This document shows, piece after piece, positions 16,822 through 26,164 of a stretch of 64,000 nucleotides of DNA. The position numbers and the translations under genes were made by a program. The DNA comes from Nitratidesulfovibrio sp. SRB-5 (GTDB lineage Bacteria; Desulfobacterota; Desulfovibrionia; Desulfovibrionales; Desulfovibrionaceae), in NCBI RefSeq assembly GCF_019931275.1, contig NZ_JAIOTY010000001.1, positions 1,646,650-1,710,649 of the forward strand, in the 5' to 3' direction. Position 1 is the first letter of the stretch. Every line of letters starts with the position of its first letter. The notes below the pieces were generated by a model, which made no database searches, was not told where the DNA came from, and worked only from the letters and a program-made list of their open reading frames with translations.

Positions 16822-19800
16822 TCAGCTCCCCGACGTATCGGCGGTGCCGCCTGTATCGTTGCCGGTACCGGGCGCTTGCTGCCCATTGTCCGCTTTCTGC
16901 CAGTTCTGCCCGTCCGGTTCGCCCTGTCCGTCCGGTTCACCCTGTCCGTCGGGCCCGTTCTGTCCATTGGGAAGGCCGCGCCGACCGGGCTGCCTGTGGC
17001 GCCGGTTGCCGGTCGCCATGCCCTGTCCCTGGGCCACGCAGGCGGCCTCCGCGTCCTGTCCGTCATCAGCCATTGCGGCGCGGGCCAACGGGGTTGTCCC
17101 GTCGCCTTCTCCGGGGCCAGTGGCCGCGGCAAGGGCCTCGCGGGTCGTTTCCTCGCGCAGCAGTTCGTGGGCCAGGTCCAGTTGTGCCGCGCGGGTGCGG
17201 GCCAGGCCGTCCAGCTTGGCCGCCAGCACCCGGCGCAGCACGCGCCCGTAGGCAGGCCCCGCCGGAATGCCCATGGCCAGCAGATCGTTGCCGGTGATGT
17301 CGGGCGTTTCGCCGCGCAGGCGGGTGAGGTAGTACGAGATGTGCTTGCGCGCGTCTTCGGTCTTGGAGCGGGCCATCAGGTACAGGATGCCTTCCGGCGC
17401 GATGGGCGAAAGCAGGCTGTTCAGGCCGCTCATGGAACCGTCGCGCTGCATCCACAGGTTGAGCAGGTTGTGCACTTCGCGCACGTTCTCGCGCAGGGTC
17501 AAAAAATCCTGCCGGACCTTGCGCGAGAAGGCCAGCCGGTCGGTGACGGCGGCCACGTCCAGGTACTTGCCGTTGCCGCACAGCCCCAGCAGGTAGAGCA
17601 CCCACGGTTCCGGCGCGGGCGAAAGGTACAGCAGCCGGTACCAGTGCAGTACCCGTTCAAGCTCGGTCAGCACATCCATCTTGGTCGGGTTCAGCTTCAG
17701 CAGCGGGTGGATCAGGCGCAGGATGTCGTAGTCCTCCATGCGCCGGATGCACGGCAGGGGGGCCTTTTCGTCGAAGATCAGCTTCAGCTCGTGGAACAGC
17801 CGCGCTCCGGACAGGCGGTCCATCATGCCCAGTTGCAGGGCGTTCTTGATGAGCCGCTCGCACTGTGCGCCGATGCGGAAATCGTAGCGTTTCTCGAAGC
17901 GGATGGCGCGCAGGATGCGGGTGGGGTCTTCCACGAAGGACAGCGAGTGCAGCACGCGGATGACCTTGTCCTTCATGTCGCGCTGCGCGCCGAAGAAGTC
18001 CACCAGCCGCCCGAAGTGCGCGCCGTTCAGCTGCACGGCCTGGGCGTTGATGGTGAAGTCGCGTCGGTACAGGTCCATCTTGATGGACGACAGCTCGACG
18101 GTGGGAAGCGCCGCTGGATACTCGTAGTATTCCAGCCGGGCCGTGGCCACGTCGATGCGCTGTTCCGGTCGTGCCGCGGCGCGGTGGGCCGCTTCCGCCG
18201 TGGCCTCGTTGGAGGCGTCGCCCGCAACGGGAAGGGGGGGCGGGGTGGCCGTGGTGCCGGAAATGCCGATGCCGGGGAGGACGTTCAGGGTGACGTCCTG
18301 CATGGCATCGGGTGCGGCGTCTTGTGCCGCATCGGGCGCGACGTCGGGACGACCGTTGCCGCCGCGCGCCTTTTCCGATTCCCACGCGGGAAAGATGACC
18401 ACGGCGGTCTTGAACTTGTAGTGCGCGCGCATGCGCCCGCCCAGTTCATCGGCAAGGGCGCGGGCAAAGGCGATGCCGTCTCCTTCAACCACCACATCAA
18501 GGTCCAGGTTGGGCCGCCCCAGCAATATGTCGCGCACGAAGCCGCCCACGGCGTACACCGGCACGTCCAGACGGTCGCCCAGCCGCCCCGCGAGCTCCAG
18601 CAGGCGAAAGTGGGTGTCGGGCAGGCGTTCCTGCAGCAGGGAGCGGATGTTCTTTTCGCGCCGGGATTCGGGCAGCAGGGTTTCCGGAATGCGGGCGGGT
18701 TCCTCCACCAGGGTGTTGATGAGGTCGGTGCGGGTGATGACACCCACCACGTCTCCCGCCTCTTCGTCGCCGTCGGCCGGGGGCGGGGGCGTGCGGTCCA
18801 CGCCGTAGCTGCCCGCCAGATGCGGCGCGGGCACCCTGTCCACCACGGGCACCAGGCGCTGGCGCTGGCCCACGATGATTTCCATGACCTTGTACAGGTC
18901 TTCGTTGGGCGTCACGATCTGCACCCGGCGGTGCATGTATTCCGTCACGCCCATGTGCCCCAGCCCGTGCGCGATGGCCCGGGCGGCGGTCTGCTGCTCC
19001 AGGTAGCCCACGCACCGCCGGGTGCCCGAGGCGAACACGGGCACGGCCTTCAGGCCGTAACGGGTCATGGTTTCCTCGGCGTCGGCGATGGAGCGGTCGT
19101 CGTCCACGCCCACCACGGGCGAGGACATCAGGTCGCGCACCCGCATTTGCGGGTTGATGGCGGAAAAGAGCAGGGCGAACAGTTCGTCGCGCACCTGTTG
19201 CAGGGTCTTGTCCTTGACCGATGCCGATGCCGCGTACGGGTGCCCCCCACCCCCGAGCGAGGTGCACACCTGGGCCACGTCCACTTCGGCCAGGCGGCTG
19301 CGGGCCACCACCTGCACCCTGTCGCCCATGCGGCACAGGGCGAACAGCACCTTGATGTTCTCCATGTCCATCATCTTGTGCGCCAGCAGTGCGAAGTCGC
19401 CCATGTAGGTTTCCATGGACGCCTCGGCGATGGTCACCAGGGTGCCGTTGATGTCGTGGGTGGTGGCCGATTCCAGCAGGGCGTTGAGGATGCCCACCTG
19501 CTCGCTGGTCAGGTCGCGGGCGATGAGTTCGGCGATGGCGTTCAGGTCCATGCCTTGCGTCTTCAGCCAGCCCGCAGCGGAAAAGTCGTGTTCGGTGGTG
19601 GAGGCAAAGGTGAACGAGCCGGTATCCTCGAAGATGCCGAGGCCGAGCATGGTGGCCTCGTCGCCGGAAAGGGTCAGCCCCCGCTCGCGGATTTCGGCCA
19701 CGATGATGGCCGTGGTGGACCCCCATGGCAGCACGCGGCTGAACGCGGCGGGAAGGTCCTCGCCGGTATCCGGGTGGTGGTCCCAGAGGTGCACGGTGAC

Positions 19801-20097
19801 GCCGTCGCGGGCCAGCACGTTGTGCACGTGGGGCACCCGCGAGTGCTGGCGGGTATCCACGATGACCAGCGTTTCCACGCTTTCCGGATCAATGTCGCGC
19901 GCCTGCCGGAAGTTGAACATGTAGGTGGCGCTTTCGATGAAGAAATTGCGCAGGGTGCGCTCCTGGCTGCCGGGAAACACCAGCACGGCGCCGGGGTACA
20001 GCTTGCCCGCCGCAACCATGGCGGCCAGCGCGTCGAAGTCTGCATTGGCGTGGGCGGTGATCAGCACCGGCGCGGCTATCTTGGGGGACTGCTGCAT
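16822..20097 (-). CDS. tRNA nucleotidyltransferase with DHH and CBS domains
   Basis: 1091-residue multidomain protein. Order: DHH phosphoesterase ('ITAHANADFDA', 'WDHHPDTGE'), DHHA1 ('SLGGGGHPYAASASVKD'), two CBS modules (about 310-470), then a class II poly(A)-polymerase/CCA-enzyme head ('YAVGGFVRDILLG', catalytic 'DLDVVVEGDG') and RNA-binding neck ('VEDPTRILRAIRFEKRYDF'). This resembles the Aquifex enzyme that adds only the terminal A of tRNA CCA; A-adding specificity is inference. A low-complexity insertion interrupts the catalytic head, and an 18-bp repeat (16910-16963) encodes a Gly/Pro/Gln tail. Start at 20097 lacks a close SD. Confidence 0.88.
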   Translation of the reverse strand: MQQSPKIAAPVLITAHANADFDALAAMVAAGKLYPGAVLVFPGSQERTLRNFFIESATYMFNFRQARDIDPESVETLVIVDTRQHSRVPHVHNVLARDGVTVHLWDHHPDTGEDLPAAFSRVLPWGSTTAIIVAEIRERGLTLSGDEATMLGLGIFEDTGSFTFASTTEHDFSAAGWLKTQGMDLNAIAELIARDLTSEQVGILNALLESATTHDINGTLVTIAEASMETYMGDFALLAHKMMDMENIKVLFALCRMGDRVQVVARSRLAEVDVAQVCTSLGGGGHPYAASASVKDKTLQQVRDELFALLFSAINPQMRVRDLMSSPVVGVDDDRSIADAEETMTRYGLKAVPVFASGTRRCVGYLEQQTAARAIAHGLGHMGVTEYMHRRVQIVTPNEDLYKVMEIIVGQRQRLVPVVDRVPAPHLAGSYGVDRTPPPPADGDEEAGDVVGVITRTDLINTLVEEPARIPETLLPESRREKNIRSLLQERLPDTHFRLLELAGRLGDRLDVPVYAVGGFVRDILLGRPNLDLDVVVEGDGIAFARALADELGGRMRAHYKFKTAVVIFPAWESEKARGGNGRPDVAPDAAQDAAPDAMQDVTLNVLPGIGISGTTATPPPLPVAGDASNEATAEAAHRAAARPEQRIDVATARLEYYEYPAALPTVELSSIKMDLYRRDFTINAQAVQLNGAHFGRLVDFFGAQRDMKDKVIRVLHSLSFVEDPTRILRAIRFEKRYDFRIGAQCERLIKNALQLGMMDRLSGARLFHELKLIFDEKAPLPCIRRMEDYDILRLIHPLLKLNPTKMDVLTELERVLHWYRLLYLSPAPEPWVLYLLGLCGNGKYLDVAAVTDRLAFSRKVRQDFLTLRENVREVHNLLNLWMQRDGSMSGLNSLLSPIAPEGILYLMARSKTEDARKHISYYLTRLRGETPDITGNDLLAMGIPAGPAYGRVLRRVLAAKLDGLARTRAAQLDLAHELLREETTREALAAATGPGEGDGTTPLARAAMADDGQDAEAACVAQGQGMATGNRRHRQPGRRGLPNGQNGPDGQGEPDGQGEPDGQNWQKADNGQQAPGTGNDTGGTADTSGS

Positions 20098-20141
20098 GCG
20101 TGGGTGTCCGTGTGGTCCTCGGGATGGGGCGCGGCGCCGGG

Positions 20142-21236
20142 TCAGGAGCGCGAGCGGGGGTGATGGGCGCGATGCACCTGGCGCAGCCGGTCGGCCTGCA
20201 CGTGGGTGTAGATTTCCGTGGCGGCAATGTCGGCATGGCCCAGCAGCATCTGCACGGTGCGCAGATCGGCCCCGCCGTCCAGCAGGTGGGTGGCGAAGGA
20301 ATGGCGAAAGGTGTGCGGCGAGATGTCCTTGCGGATGCCCGCCTCGGCCACGTGGCGCTTGACCACCTTCCACACCGCCTGACGGGTCAGCCCCTTGCCG
20401 GACCGGTTCAGGAACAGGGCGTCCTCCACCGGGCGGAAGGCGGGCCGCCAGTCGCGGATGTAGGCCGACAGCAGTTTGGCCGCCGTGTCGTGCACCGGCA
20501 CGATGCGTTCCTTGGATCCCTTGCCGAATACCCGCACAAGGCCGGTCATGGGATCGAAATCCAGCGGGCGCAAGCCGCACAGTTCCGAGACGCGCAGGCC
20601 GGAAGCGTACAGCAGCTCCAGCATGGTGCGGTCGCGAAAGCCCAGCCGGTCGGACAGGTTGGGCCGGGCCAGCACGGCGGCCATTTCATCGCGGGTCAGC
20701 ACGTCGGGCAGGGTGCGCGGCAGCTTGGGGTTTTCCAGATAGCGCAGCGGGTCTGCCGCAAGCTGCCCCTGGGCCACGCCATGGGCGAACAGCCCGCGCA
20801 GGGCCGAAAGATGGCGGGACAGGGTGCGGCTGGTCAGGCCGCGCCGCCGCAGGTCCACGATGTACAGGAACAGGGTCTGTTCCGTGGCGGCTTCAAGGTC
20901 GATGCCGCCCTGCGCGAGAAAGCCCGCAAAGTCGGCCAGGTCCGCCGCGTAGGCGGCCAGGGTGTTTTCCGCAAGGCCGCGTTCGATGAGCAGGTATTCC
21001 AGATAGCCATCCACGAGCGGGTGCGATGCCTTGGGCGCGGCATCCTGCCCGGCGCGCGGGGCCGGAGTGCGCCTTGTCCGCGCGGCGGCCTTGGCGGACG
21101 TTACCGGTTTTGCCGGTTTGGTGCCGCGACGGGCGAGCGCTGCCCCGGCGGATTCTCCGGGGGCGGTGGCGGCTGGTGCGGCTGTTTCAGCTGGACCAAT
21201 TGGACCAGTTGGAACGGGCGGGCGGCGTGGGGGCAT
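20142..21236 (-). CDS. Tyrosine recombinase, XerC/XerD type
   Basis: Site-specific recombinase with the full catalytic set: Arg in 'ASGLRVSELCGL', Lys in 'GKGSKERIVPV', 'HTFRHSFATHLL', the second His in 'LLGHADIAATEIYTHV' and the nucleophile Tyr in the same block. The SAM-like core-binding domain starts at 'PLVDGYLEYLLIERGLAEN'. Core size and motifs match chromosomal XerC/D dimer-resolution recombinases. A basic Ala/Pro-rich extension of about 70 residues precedes the core; no start candidate (21353, 21320, 21236) has a good SD, so the N-terminus is uncertain. The downstream tRNA nucleotidyltransferase start is 45 nt away. Confidence 0.88.
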   Translation of the reverse strand: MPPRRPPVPTGPIGPAETAAPAATAPGESAGAALARRGTKPAKPVTSAKAAARTRRTPAPRAGQDAAPKASHPLVDGYLEYLLIERGLAENTLAAYAADLADFAGFLAQGGIDLEAATEQTLFLYIVDLRRRGLTSRTLSRHLSALRGLFAHGVAQGQLAADPLRYLENPKLPRTLPDVLTRDEMAAVLARPNLSDRLGFRDRTMLELLYASGLRVSELCGLRPLDFDPMTGLVRVFGKGSKERIVPVHDTAAKLLSAYIRDWRPAFRPVEDALFLNRSGKGLTRQAVWKVVKRHVAEAGIRKDISPHTFRHSFATHLLDGGADLRTVQMLLGHADIAATEIYTHVQADRLRQVHRAHHPRSRS

Positions 21237-21476
21237 GGAACTCGATGCGCGCGGCGCGGTCGTGCCCGGCCCCGGCAAGCCCGGAAGGGCGCGCGGGCAG
21301 GGCGGTATTCGAGTTGGCATGGTACACGGGCGTCCCGTATGCGGCAAGGGCATGCAGCAGGCGCGGGGAACGGCAGGGAGGCGGTGGGCGTAGGTGCGGC
21401 CCCCATGGTGCGCCGGAAGGTATTGTCTGCCATTGGCGGCGATGGGGCGGGCAGGACGGGAAGCGGAAAGGAAATC

Positions 21477-21500
21477 GGGGCGCGCCGTTTGGCACGCCCC
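21477..21500 (-). terminator. Terminator after chemoreceptor gene
   Basis: On the minus strand GGGGCGTGCC-AAAC-GGCGCGCCCC (one wobble pair) followed by GATTTCCTTTCC, about 105 bp beyond the chemoreceptor stop. GC-rich stem with a weak T-rich tail. Confidence 0.65.
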
Positions 21501-21604
21501 GACCGGGGTGCATCATCCATATATAGTGGTGACGGCACGGGCCGCGCCGTCACCCGACTGCGCCCGCAGGCGTCAGGCCCACATCACATCAGGCCGACAT
21601 CACA

Positions 21605-23344
21605 TCAGGCCAGCTTCACGTCAGCCGCCAGCAGCGCAACGGGGTTGCCCGCCGCGTCCTCCATGGGCAGGGACACGGTGATGCACGGCGCGCCCGAGGC
21701 CTGCGAGACGTAGCTTTCCGAGATGTACAGGTCGCCGATGGCCATGGCCCCGGTAAACCACGGGCGCGACGACCAGTCCTTGCCGCAGGCCTGCGCGTCC
21801 GCCGGGGCGGCCAGCGCCGCCGGGGCGATGTTGGCGATGATCTGCCGCCCCTTGCCGTCGGTCATGTACAGCAGTTCCAGGTGCGGCGCGGCGGCAATGA
21901 CCCGGCGCAGGTGCGCCTCGATGCGTTCCCGCTGCAGGGAACGGATGTCCGGCGCGTCGGCCAGCCCGCGCATGAGCGTTTGCACCGTACCCTGCCCGAT
22001 GACGTGGAACACCCGGTTCAGGGTAGCCAGCCGGGCCATCTGGGCGGAAAGGGCGGTGATGTCGTCGTTGGCGCGGTGCATGCCGTCGGCGGTCTGGCGC
22101 GAGATGGCGTCCACCTGGGCGGTGATGCGGTTGATTTCCTCGCAGGTGGCGGCCTGCTGTTCGGCGGCGGTTGCAATGGTGCGCACCCCGTCGGAGGTGC
22201 TTTCCACGATGTCCACGATTTCGGCCAGGGCCTCGCCGGAATCTTCTGCCAGACGGGTGGCCTGGTCCACCACGCGGGCGGCCTCGTCCATGTCGGACAG
22301 GGTCTTGCGGGTGCCGGTCTGGATGGCCACGATGACCTCGCCCACCTCGCGGGTGGCCTGCATGGTCTTTTCCGCCAGCTTGCGCACCTCGTCCGCCACC
22401 ACGGCGAATCCGCGCCCGGCATCGCCCGCGCGGGCGGCCTCGATGGCGGCGTTGAGCGCGAGCAGGTTGGTCTGGTCGGCGATGTCGGTGATGACGCCCA
22501 TGACCTGGCCGATGGATTCGGCGCGTGTGCCCAGGTCGCCCATGACTTCGCGCAGGCCGGTGGTGTGGCCATGCACGGCGGCGATGGAGGACACCGCCCG
22601 GTTCACCACGTCTCGCCCGGCCAGGGCCTTCTGGCGCGCGGTGTCGGCCTGGGCGGCGGCATCGCCCGCGTTGCGGGCCACGGCGTTGACCGTTGAGGTC
22701 ATCTGTTCCATGGCCACGGCGGTGTCGCCCGCCAGCCTGCGCTGGTTGTCGGCCCCGTTGGATGCGCGGCCCGCCTCGGCGGCCAGGCGTGTTGCCGCCT
22801 CCTGCAACGAGCCCACGGCACGGTCCAGGGTTTTTGCGGAATTGTGCATGGCCTGCCGGTTGGAGGCTTCCGCCCGCTCGCGCACAAGGCCCGCCCTGCG
22901 CCCGGCAGTTTCGGCGGCCTGGGTGCTGGCGTCGGCTCGCGCGGCTTCCGACGCCATGCGCTGGCGCGTTCCGTCCAGCAGGGCCACCACGCGCGGCACG
23001 TGCCGGACCAGCAAGGCCGCCGCGTCGCCGTCAAAATCGTTGGGCGTGACGGCTGACTGCCCGGTCTTGCGGGCGCCGAAAGACAAGCCGCCGTCCGCAT
23101 TCCGCGCCGCCGTGCCGGATGGAGCGACATCGTCGCCCACATCGGCGGCCAGCCGGGCGGCTGCTGCCAAAGCCCCATGCACGCGCCATGCGTCATACAG
23201 GCAGCCCAGCGCCGTCAGCAGGCCCATCAGCAGCAACCCGTTCACCATCCATGCCGCCGCACCCAGCGCGCCGACCATGGTCGTACCGGCGAAAAGCATC
23301 GCCAGCAGGCCCAAACCACCCAAAGCCCGTGTTGCCGATGTCAT
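21605..23344 (-). CDS. Methyl-accepting chemotaxis protein with C-terminal Cache-like domain
   Basis: 579 residues. Two closely spaced hydrophobic helices (about 8-30 and 34-50) at the N-terminus leave almost no periplasmic loop. A long coiled coil then leads to the MCP signalling hairpin ('[20 protein letters not shown]', '[15 protein letters not shown]'). The last 130 residues ('[20 protein letters not shown]', '[12 protein letters not shown]', '[12 protein letters not shown]', '[10 protein letters not shown]') resemble the membrane-distal half of a PDC/Cache sensor, here placed after the signalling domain and predicted cytoplasmic. Start ATG follows GGGGGGAC. It would signal to CheA/CheW; the ligand is unknown. 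Confidence 0.9.
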   Translation of the reverse strand: MTSATRALGGLGLLAMLFAGTTMVGALGAAAWMVNGLLLMGLLTALGCLYDAWRVHGALAAAARLAADVGDDVAPSGTAARNADGGLSFGARKTGQSAVTPNDFDGDAAALLVRHVPRVVALLDGTRQRMASEAARADASTQAAETAGRRAGLVRERAEASNRQAMHNSAKTLDRAVGSLQEAATRLAAEAGRASNGADNQRRLAGDTAVAMEQMTSTVNAVARNAGDAAAQADTARQKALAGRDVVNRAVSSIAAVHGHTTGLREVMGDLGTRAESIGQVMGVITDIADQTNLLALNAAIEAARAGDAGRGFAVVADEVRKLAEKTMQATREVGEVIVAIQTGTRKTLSDMDEAARVVDQATRLAEDSGEALAEIVDIVESTSDGVRTIATAAEQQAATCEEINRITAQVDAISRQTADGMHRANDDITALSAQMARLATLNRVFHVIGQGTVQTLMRGLADAPDIRSLQRERIEAHLRRVIAAAPHLELLYMTDGKGRQIIANIAPAALAAPADAQACGKDWSSRPWFTGAMAIGDLYISESYVSQASGAPCITVSLPMEDAAGNPVALLAADVKLA

Positions 23345-23853
23345 GCGTCCCCCCGCGTTGTCATGAACCAGAGTGTGTAATCCGTTGTGATGGGTCGCCG
23401 ATTTTGTCGTTTTCGTTATGCCAAGTGACATTTTTGACAACAAAAAGTCATGAAGCCGGGTGGGGTAGGACGCCCGACGCATCCGTACCTGGCCCGTGCA
23501 GCCGTCCCGTTTGGTGTGCCTGCATGGTGTGCCCGACCCCGCGCCGGAGCACGGTGGACGGGCATTTGTCCGTGCGGGGCGCGTGCCTGGTTTCCGCTGC
23601 GGGCGCGCGGCATCTGCCCGCAAGTGGGCAGAACGCGGGCAGAAAGCGGTCAGGGGGAGCAGGTGCGGCACGTTCGCTTGCAGGATGCATACCCTTGCAA
23701 ACGCACGGGCGAAGACGGTGGGCAGGGCAACGGACTGGCGGGTGGAGAGAGGCGGACGGTTCACGGGCGGCGGATGGTTGGGCGTTTGCCGCATGCGCCG
23801 GTGCCCGTCCTGCCGGCACGGGCGGCGTGCCGATTCGCGGGAGCCATTATCAT
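23345..23853. other. Intergenic, no recognisable gene
   Basis: Divergent gap between the chemoreceptor and dapL. It holds the putative chemoreceptor promoter, a near-palindrome (TGACATTTTT...AAAAAGTCA, 23426-23450) and otherwise GC-rich DNA with overlapping open frames that I regard as chance. Confidence 0.5.
23413..23440 (-). promoter_or_regulatory. Putative chemoreceptor promoter
   Basis: On the minus strand TTGTCA (23435-23440), a 16-bp spacer and TAACGA (23413-23418), about 70 bp before the start codon. The -10 is weak. The -35 lies within the near-palindrome at 23426-23450, a possible regulator site. Confidence 0.4.
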
Positions 23854-23883
23854 TTGACAGGCCGGGCAGGGGGCCTGTAGATT
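23854..23883 (+). promoter_or_regulatory. dapL: Putative dapL promoter
   Basis: TTGACA (23854-23859), an 18-bp spacer and TAGATT (23878-23883), a good sigma-70-like promoter. Transcription from about 23890 would give a leader of roughly 150 nt before the dapL ATG. Confidence 0.7.
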
Positions 23884-23938
23884 TCGCGCAACAGGACGAA
23901 ACCGGGTACGCGGTTACCCGCAAGGCATTGCAAGGAAC

Positions 23939-23965
23939 GGGCTTCTGGCAGAGCCCTCTTTTTTT
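23939..23965 (+). terminator. Terminator-like attenuator in dapL leader
   Basis: GGGCTTCT-GGC-AGAGCCC (7 bp with one bulged T) followed by TCTTTTTTT, located after the putative promoter and 77 nt before the dapL start. An upstream stem CGGGTA/TACCCG (23903-23920) could be part of a switching structure. A terminator here would stop the transcript early unless relieved. Confidence 0.65.
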
Positions 23966-24041
23966 ACCGGCGCACGGGCGTGCCCCGCCACAGGCGAAAG
24001 GGCGCGCCCTGGGATCGAAACCCGCAAGGAGAGGATTCGGA

Positions 24042-25211
24042 ATGGCTGATTTCAAACTCGCGGACCGGCTGGCGACCCTGCCCCCGTACCTGTTTGCAGG
24101 CATCGACAAGGTCAAGGCCGAAGTGGCCGCCCGGGGCGTGGACATCATCAGCCTCGGCATCGGCGATCCCGACATGCCGACGCCCGACTTCATCATCGAG
24201 GCCATGAAGAAGGCCGTGGAGCGCCCCGCCAACCACCAGTACCCCTCGTACGTGGGCATGCTGGAATTCCGGCAGGAAGTGGCCAACTGGTATGGCCGCC
24301 GCTTCGGCGTCAGCCTTGACCCCAAGACCGAGGTCATCGGCCTCATCGGGTCCAAGGAAGGCATCGCCCATTTCCCGCTGGCCTTCGTGAACCCCGGCGA
24401 CCTGGTGCTGGTGTGCACCCCCAACTACCCGGTGTATCACATCGCCACCGGTTTCGTGGGCGGCGAGGTGCAGTTCATTCCCCTGGTGGAGGAAAACGAC
24501 TACCTGCCCGACCTCGACGCCATTCCCGCCGCCACCTGGGACCGGGCGAAGATGATCTTCGTCAACTATCCCAACAACCCCACGGCGGCCACGGCCCCGC
24601 GCGCGTTCTACGAAAAGCTCATCGGCATCTGCCGGAAGCACAACGTGATCATCGCGCACGACACGGCCTACACCGAGGTCTACTACGACGAGAATGACAA
24701 GCCCATGAGCATTCTTGAAGTGGAAGGCGCGAAGGACGTGACCATCGAGTTCCACTCGCTGTCCAAGACCTACAACATGACCGGCTGGCGCGTGGGCATG
24801 GCCGTGGGCAACGCCTCTTTGGTGGCGGGCCTTGGCAAGGTGAAGGAAAACGTGGACTCCGGCATCTTCCAGGCCGTGCAGGAAGCGTCCATCGTGGCCC
24901 TGCGCGACGGCGACGACTTCTGCCGCGAACTGCGGGGCATCTACCGCAAGCGCCGTGACGTGGTGGTGGCTGCCCTGAACAAGGTGGGCATTGCCTGCCG
25001 CGTACCCACCGCCGCGTTCTACATCTGGGCCAAGGTGCCCGCCGGGTACGGCTCGTCCGCCGAATTCGTCACCGCCGTGCTGGAAAAGACCGGCGTGGTG
25101 CTGACCCCCGGCAACGGCTTCGGCACGCCGGGCGAAGGTTACTTCCGCATTTCGCTCACCGTGGATACCGATCGCCTCGAGGAGGCCGTGTCACGCATCG
25201 CGAACCTGTAA
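24042..25211 (+). CDS. dapL: LL-diaminopimelate aminotransferase
   Basis: 389-residue class I/II PLP aminotransferase. Its N-terminal half ('[20 protein letters not shown]', '[12 protein letters not shown]', '[15 protein letters not shown]') and the PLP-Lys motif '[14 protein letters not shown]' fit DapL, which converts tetrahydrodipicolinate directly to LL-DAP and bypasses the acylated DapD/DapC/DapE steps. Start ATG 24042 is preceded by AAGGAGAGGA. Its last codons contain the SD (AGGAGG, 25180-25185) used by folK. Together with lysA it gives a short lysine/peptidoglycan DAP pathway. Confidence 0.94.
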   Translation: MADFKLADRLATLPPYLFAGIDKVKAEVAARGVDIISLGIGDPDMPTPDFIIEAMKKAVERPANHQYPSYVGMLEFRQEVANWYGRRFGVSLDPKTEVIGLIGSKEGIAHFPLAFVNPGDLVLVCTPNYPVYHIATGFVGGEVQFIPLVEENDYLPDLDAIPAATWDRAKMIFVNYPNNPTAATAPRAFYEKLIGICRKHNVIIAHDTAYTEVYYDENDKPMSILEVEGAKDVTIEFHSLSKTYNMTGWRVGMAVGNASLVAGLGKVKENVDSGIFQAVQEASIVALRDGDDFCRELRGIYRKRRDVVVAALNKVGIACRVPTAAFYIWAKVPAGYGSSAEFVTAVLEKTGVVLTPGNGFGTPGEGYFRISLTVDTDRLEEAVSRIANL

Positions 25212-25798
25212 TCGCCTATGTATGTCTGGGGTCCAACCTGCCTCCAGCTAATGGACCGGGGGGCGACCCCGCCGACAATCTCGTCCGGGCCGTGGCGGCA
25301 CTTGCCGCCCTGCCCGGCGTTGTCGTTGGCGCGGTGTCGTCGGTGTACCGCACCGAGCCGCAAGGCTACCGCGACCAGCCGTGGTTCGCCAACCAGGTGG
25401 CCCGGCTGGAGTGCGACCCGGACATGACGCCCGAAGGGCTGCTGGACCACCTGCTGGGCGTGGAGCAGGAACTGGGCCGCAACCGGGGGTATGCCCCGGA
25501 AGGCGGACAGGGGGGCGATGGGCATGCGGTGGTGCGGGAAGGGGCCGACGGCGCCGCGCCGGACCTTGCCGCGCGCTTTGCCCCGCGCACCATCGACATC
25601 GACCTGCTGCTGTTCGGCAATGCCGTGCGCGACACCCCCCGCCTGACGCTGCCGCACCCGCGCATGCGCGAGCGGGCGTTCGTCCTGGTGCCGCTGCACG
25701 AAATCGCCACTGAACTCGCTTTCCCCGACGGGCAAAGTCTGATACACGCCCTGAAATCGCTGACGTTCACCCTGCACGACGGGCGCATCGCCCAGTGA
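25193..25798 (+). CDS. folK: HPPK (FolK) with apparent ACG start
   Basis: 6-hydroxymethyl-7,8-dihydropterin pyrophosphokinase of folate synthesis. The family N-terminus is present as '[16 protein letters not shown]', then 'VVGAVSSVYRTEPQGY', 'QELGRNRGY', 'FAPRTIDIDLLLFG' and 'LPHPRMRERAFVLVPL'. No ATG, GTG or TTG lies in frame before that N-terminus; the first GTG (25292) would delete it. An in-frame ACG at 25193 lies 7 nt after a perfect AGGAGG, giving 201 residues and a 19-nt overlap with dapL. An ATC at 25211 is a weaker alternative. About 20 residues are inserted near the middle. Identity is firm; the start is unusual. Confidence 0.88.
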   Translation, partial: THREPVIAYVCLGSNLPPANGPGGDPADNLVRAVAALAALPGVVVGAVSSVYRTEPQGYRDQPWFANQVARLECDPDMTPEGLLDHLLGVEQELGRNRGYAPEGGQGGDGHAVVREGADGAAPDLAARFAPRTIDIDLLLFGNAVRDTPRLTLPHPRMRERAFVLVPLHEIATELAFPDGQSLIHALKSLTFTLHDGRIAQ

Positions 25799-25867
25799 AC
25801 GGCCAAACGGAGCGCGCCCGCGCGCCCGGCCTTCATCAACGCCTCTAGGACCCAAAGGGAGTCTGGC

Positions 25868-26164
25868 ATGCTCAAGTGGCTCTTGCTGATCGCGGCAGGC
25901 TATTTCCTCTACCGCCTTGTGACCAACGAAGCGCGCAAGAAGAGCAAGGATGACAAGAAGCAGAAGGAAGAGATGGTGGCCACCGGCGAAATGGTGCGCG
26001 ACCCCATCTGCGGCGCTTACATCGACGCCAATGGCGGCGTTACCGTACGCGACGGCGACAAGACCTATCGCTTCTGCAGCTATGAATGCCGCGACACGTT
26101 CCTGAAGCAGTTGGAAAGCGGCGGCCGTGAAATCCCCGCACGCGAGGAAAAGGACGCCGAGTAG
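25868..26164 (+). CDS. Membrane-anchored YHS-domain protein
   Basis: 98 residues. One N-terminal transmembrane helix ('LKWLLLIAAGYFLYRLV') is followed by a highly charged Lys-rich linker and a YHS/TRASH-like metal-binding module, 'DPICGAYIDANGGVTVRDG' and 'YRFCSYECRDTFL', with three Cys. Such modules occur in metal-handling and metal-sensing proteins. SD AAGGGAG upstream of the ATG. The stop codon lies in a tandem repeat so that four in-frame UAG codons follow one another at 12-nt intervals. Confidence 0.85.
   Translation: MLKWLLLIAAGYFLYRLVTNEARKKSKDDKKQKEEMVATGEMVRDPICGAYIDANGGVTVRDGDKTYRFCSYECRDTFLKQLESGGREIPAREEKDAE

Noticed and set aside
15910-20163. A 1417-codon open frame on the plus strand
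   Set aside because: Antisense to the lapA, HIT and tRNA nucleotidyltransferase genes, all with clear motifs; no SD and no recognisable domain.
20142-21236. Mobile-element integrase
   Set aside because: Size and motifs match chromosomal XerC/D recombinases, and no element boundaries or cargo genes flank it.
23884-24041. Lysine riboswitch upstream of dapL
   Set aside because: The leader before the terminator is only about 75 nt, far shorter than the L-box, and its conserved blocks are not seen.
25218-25427. ATG-started frame at the dapL-folK junction as the real gene
   Set aside because: It is out of frame with the FolK motifs and short, with no recognisable content.
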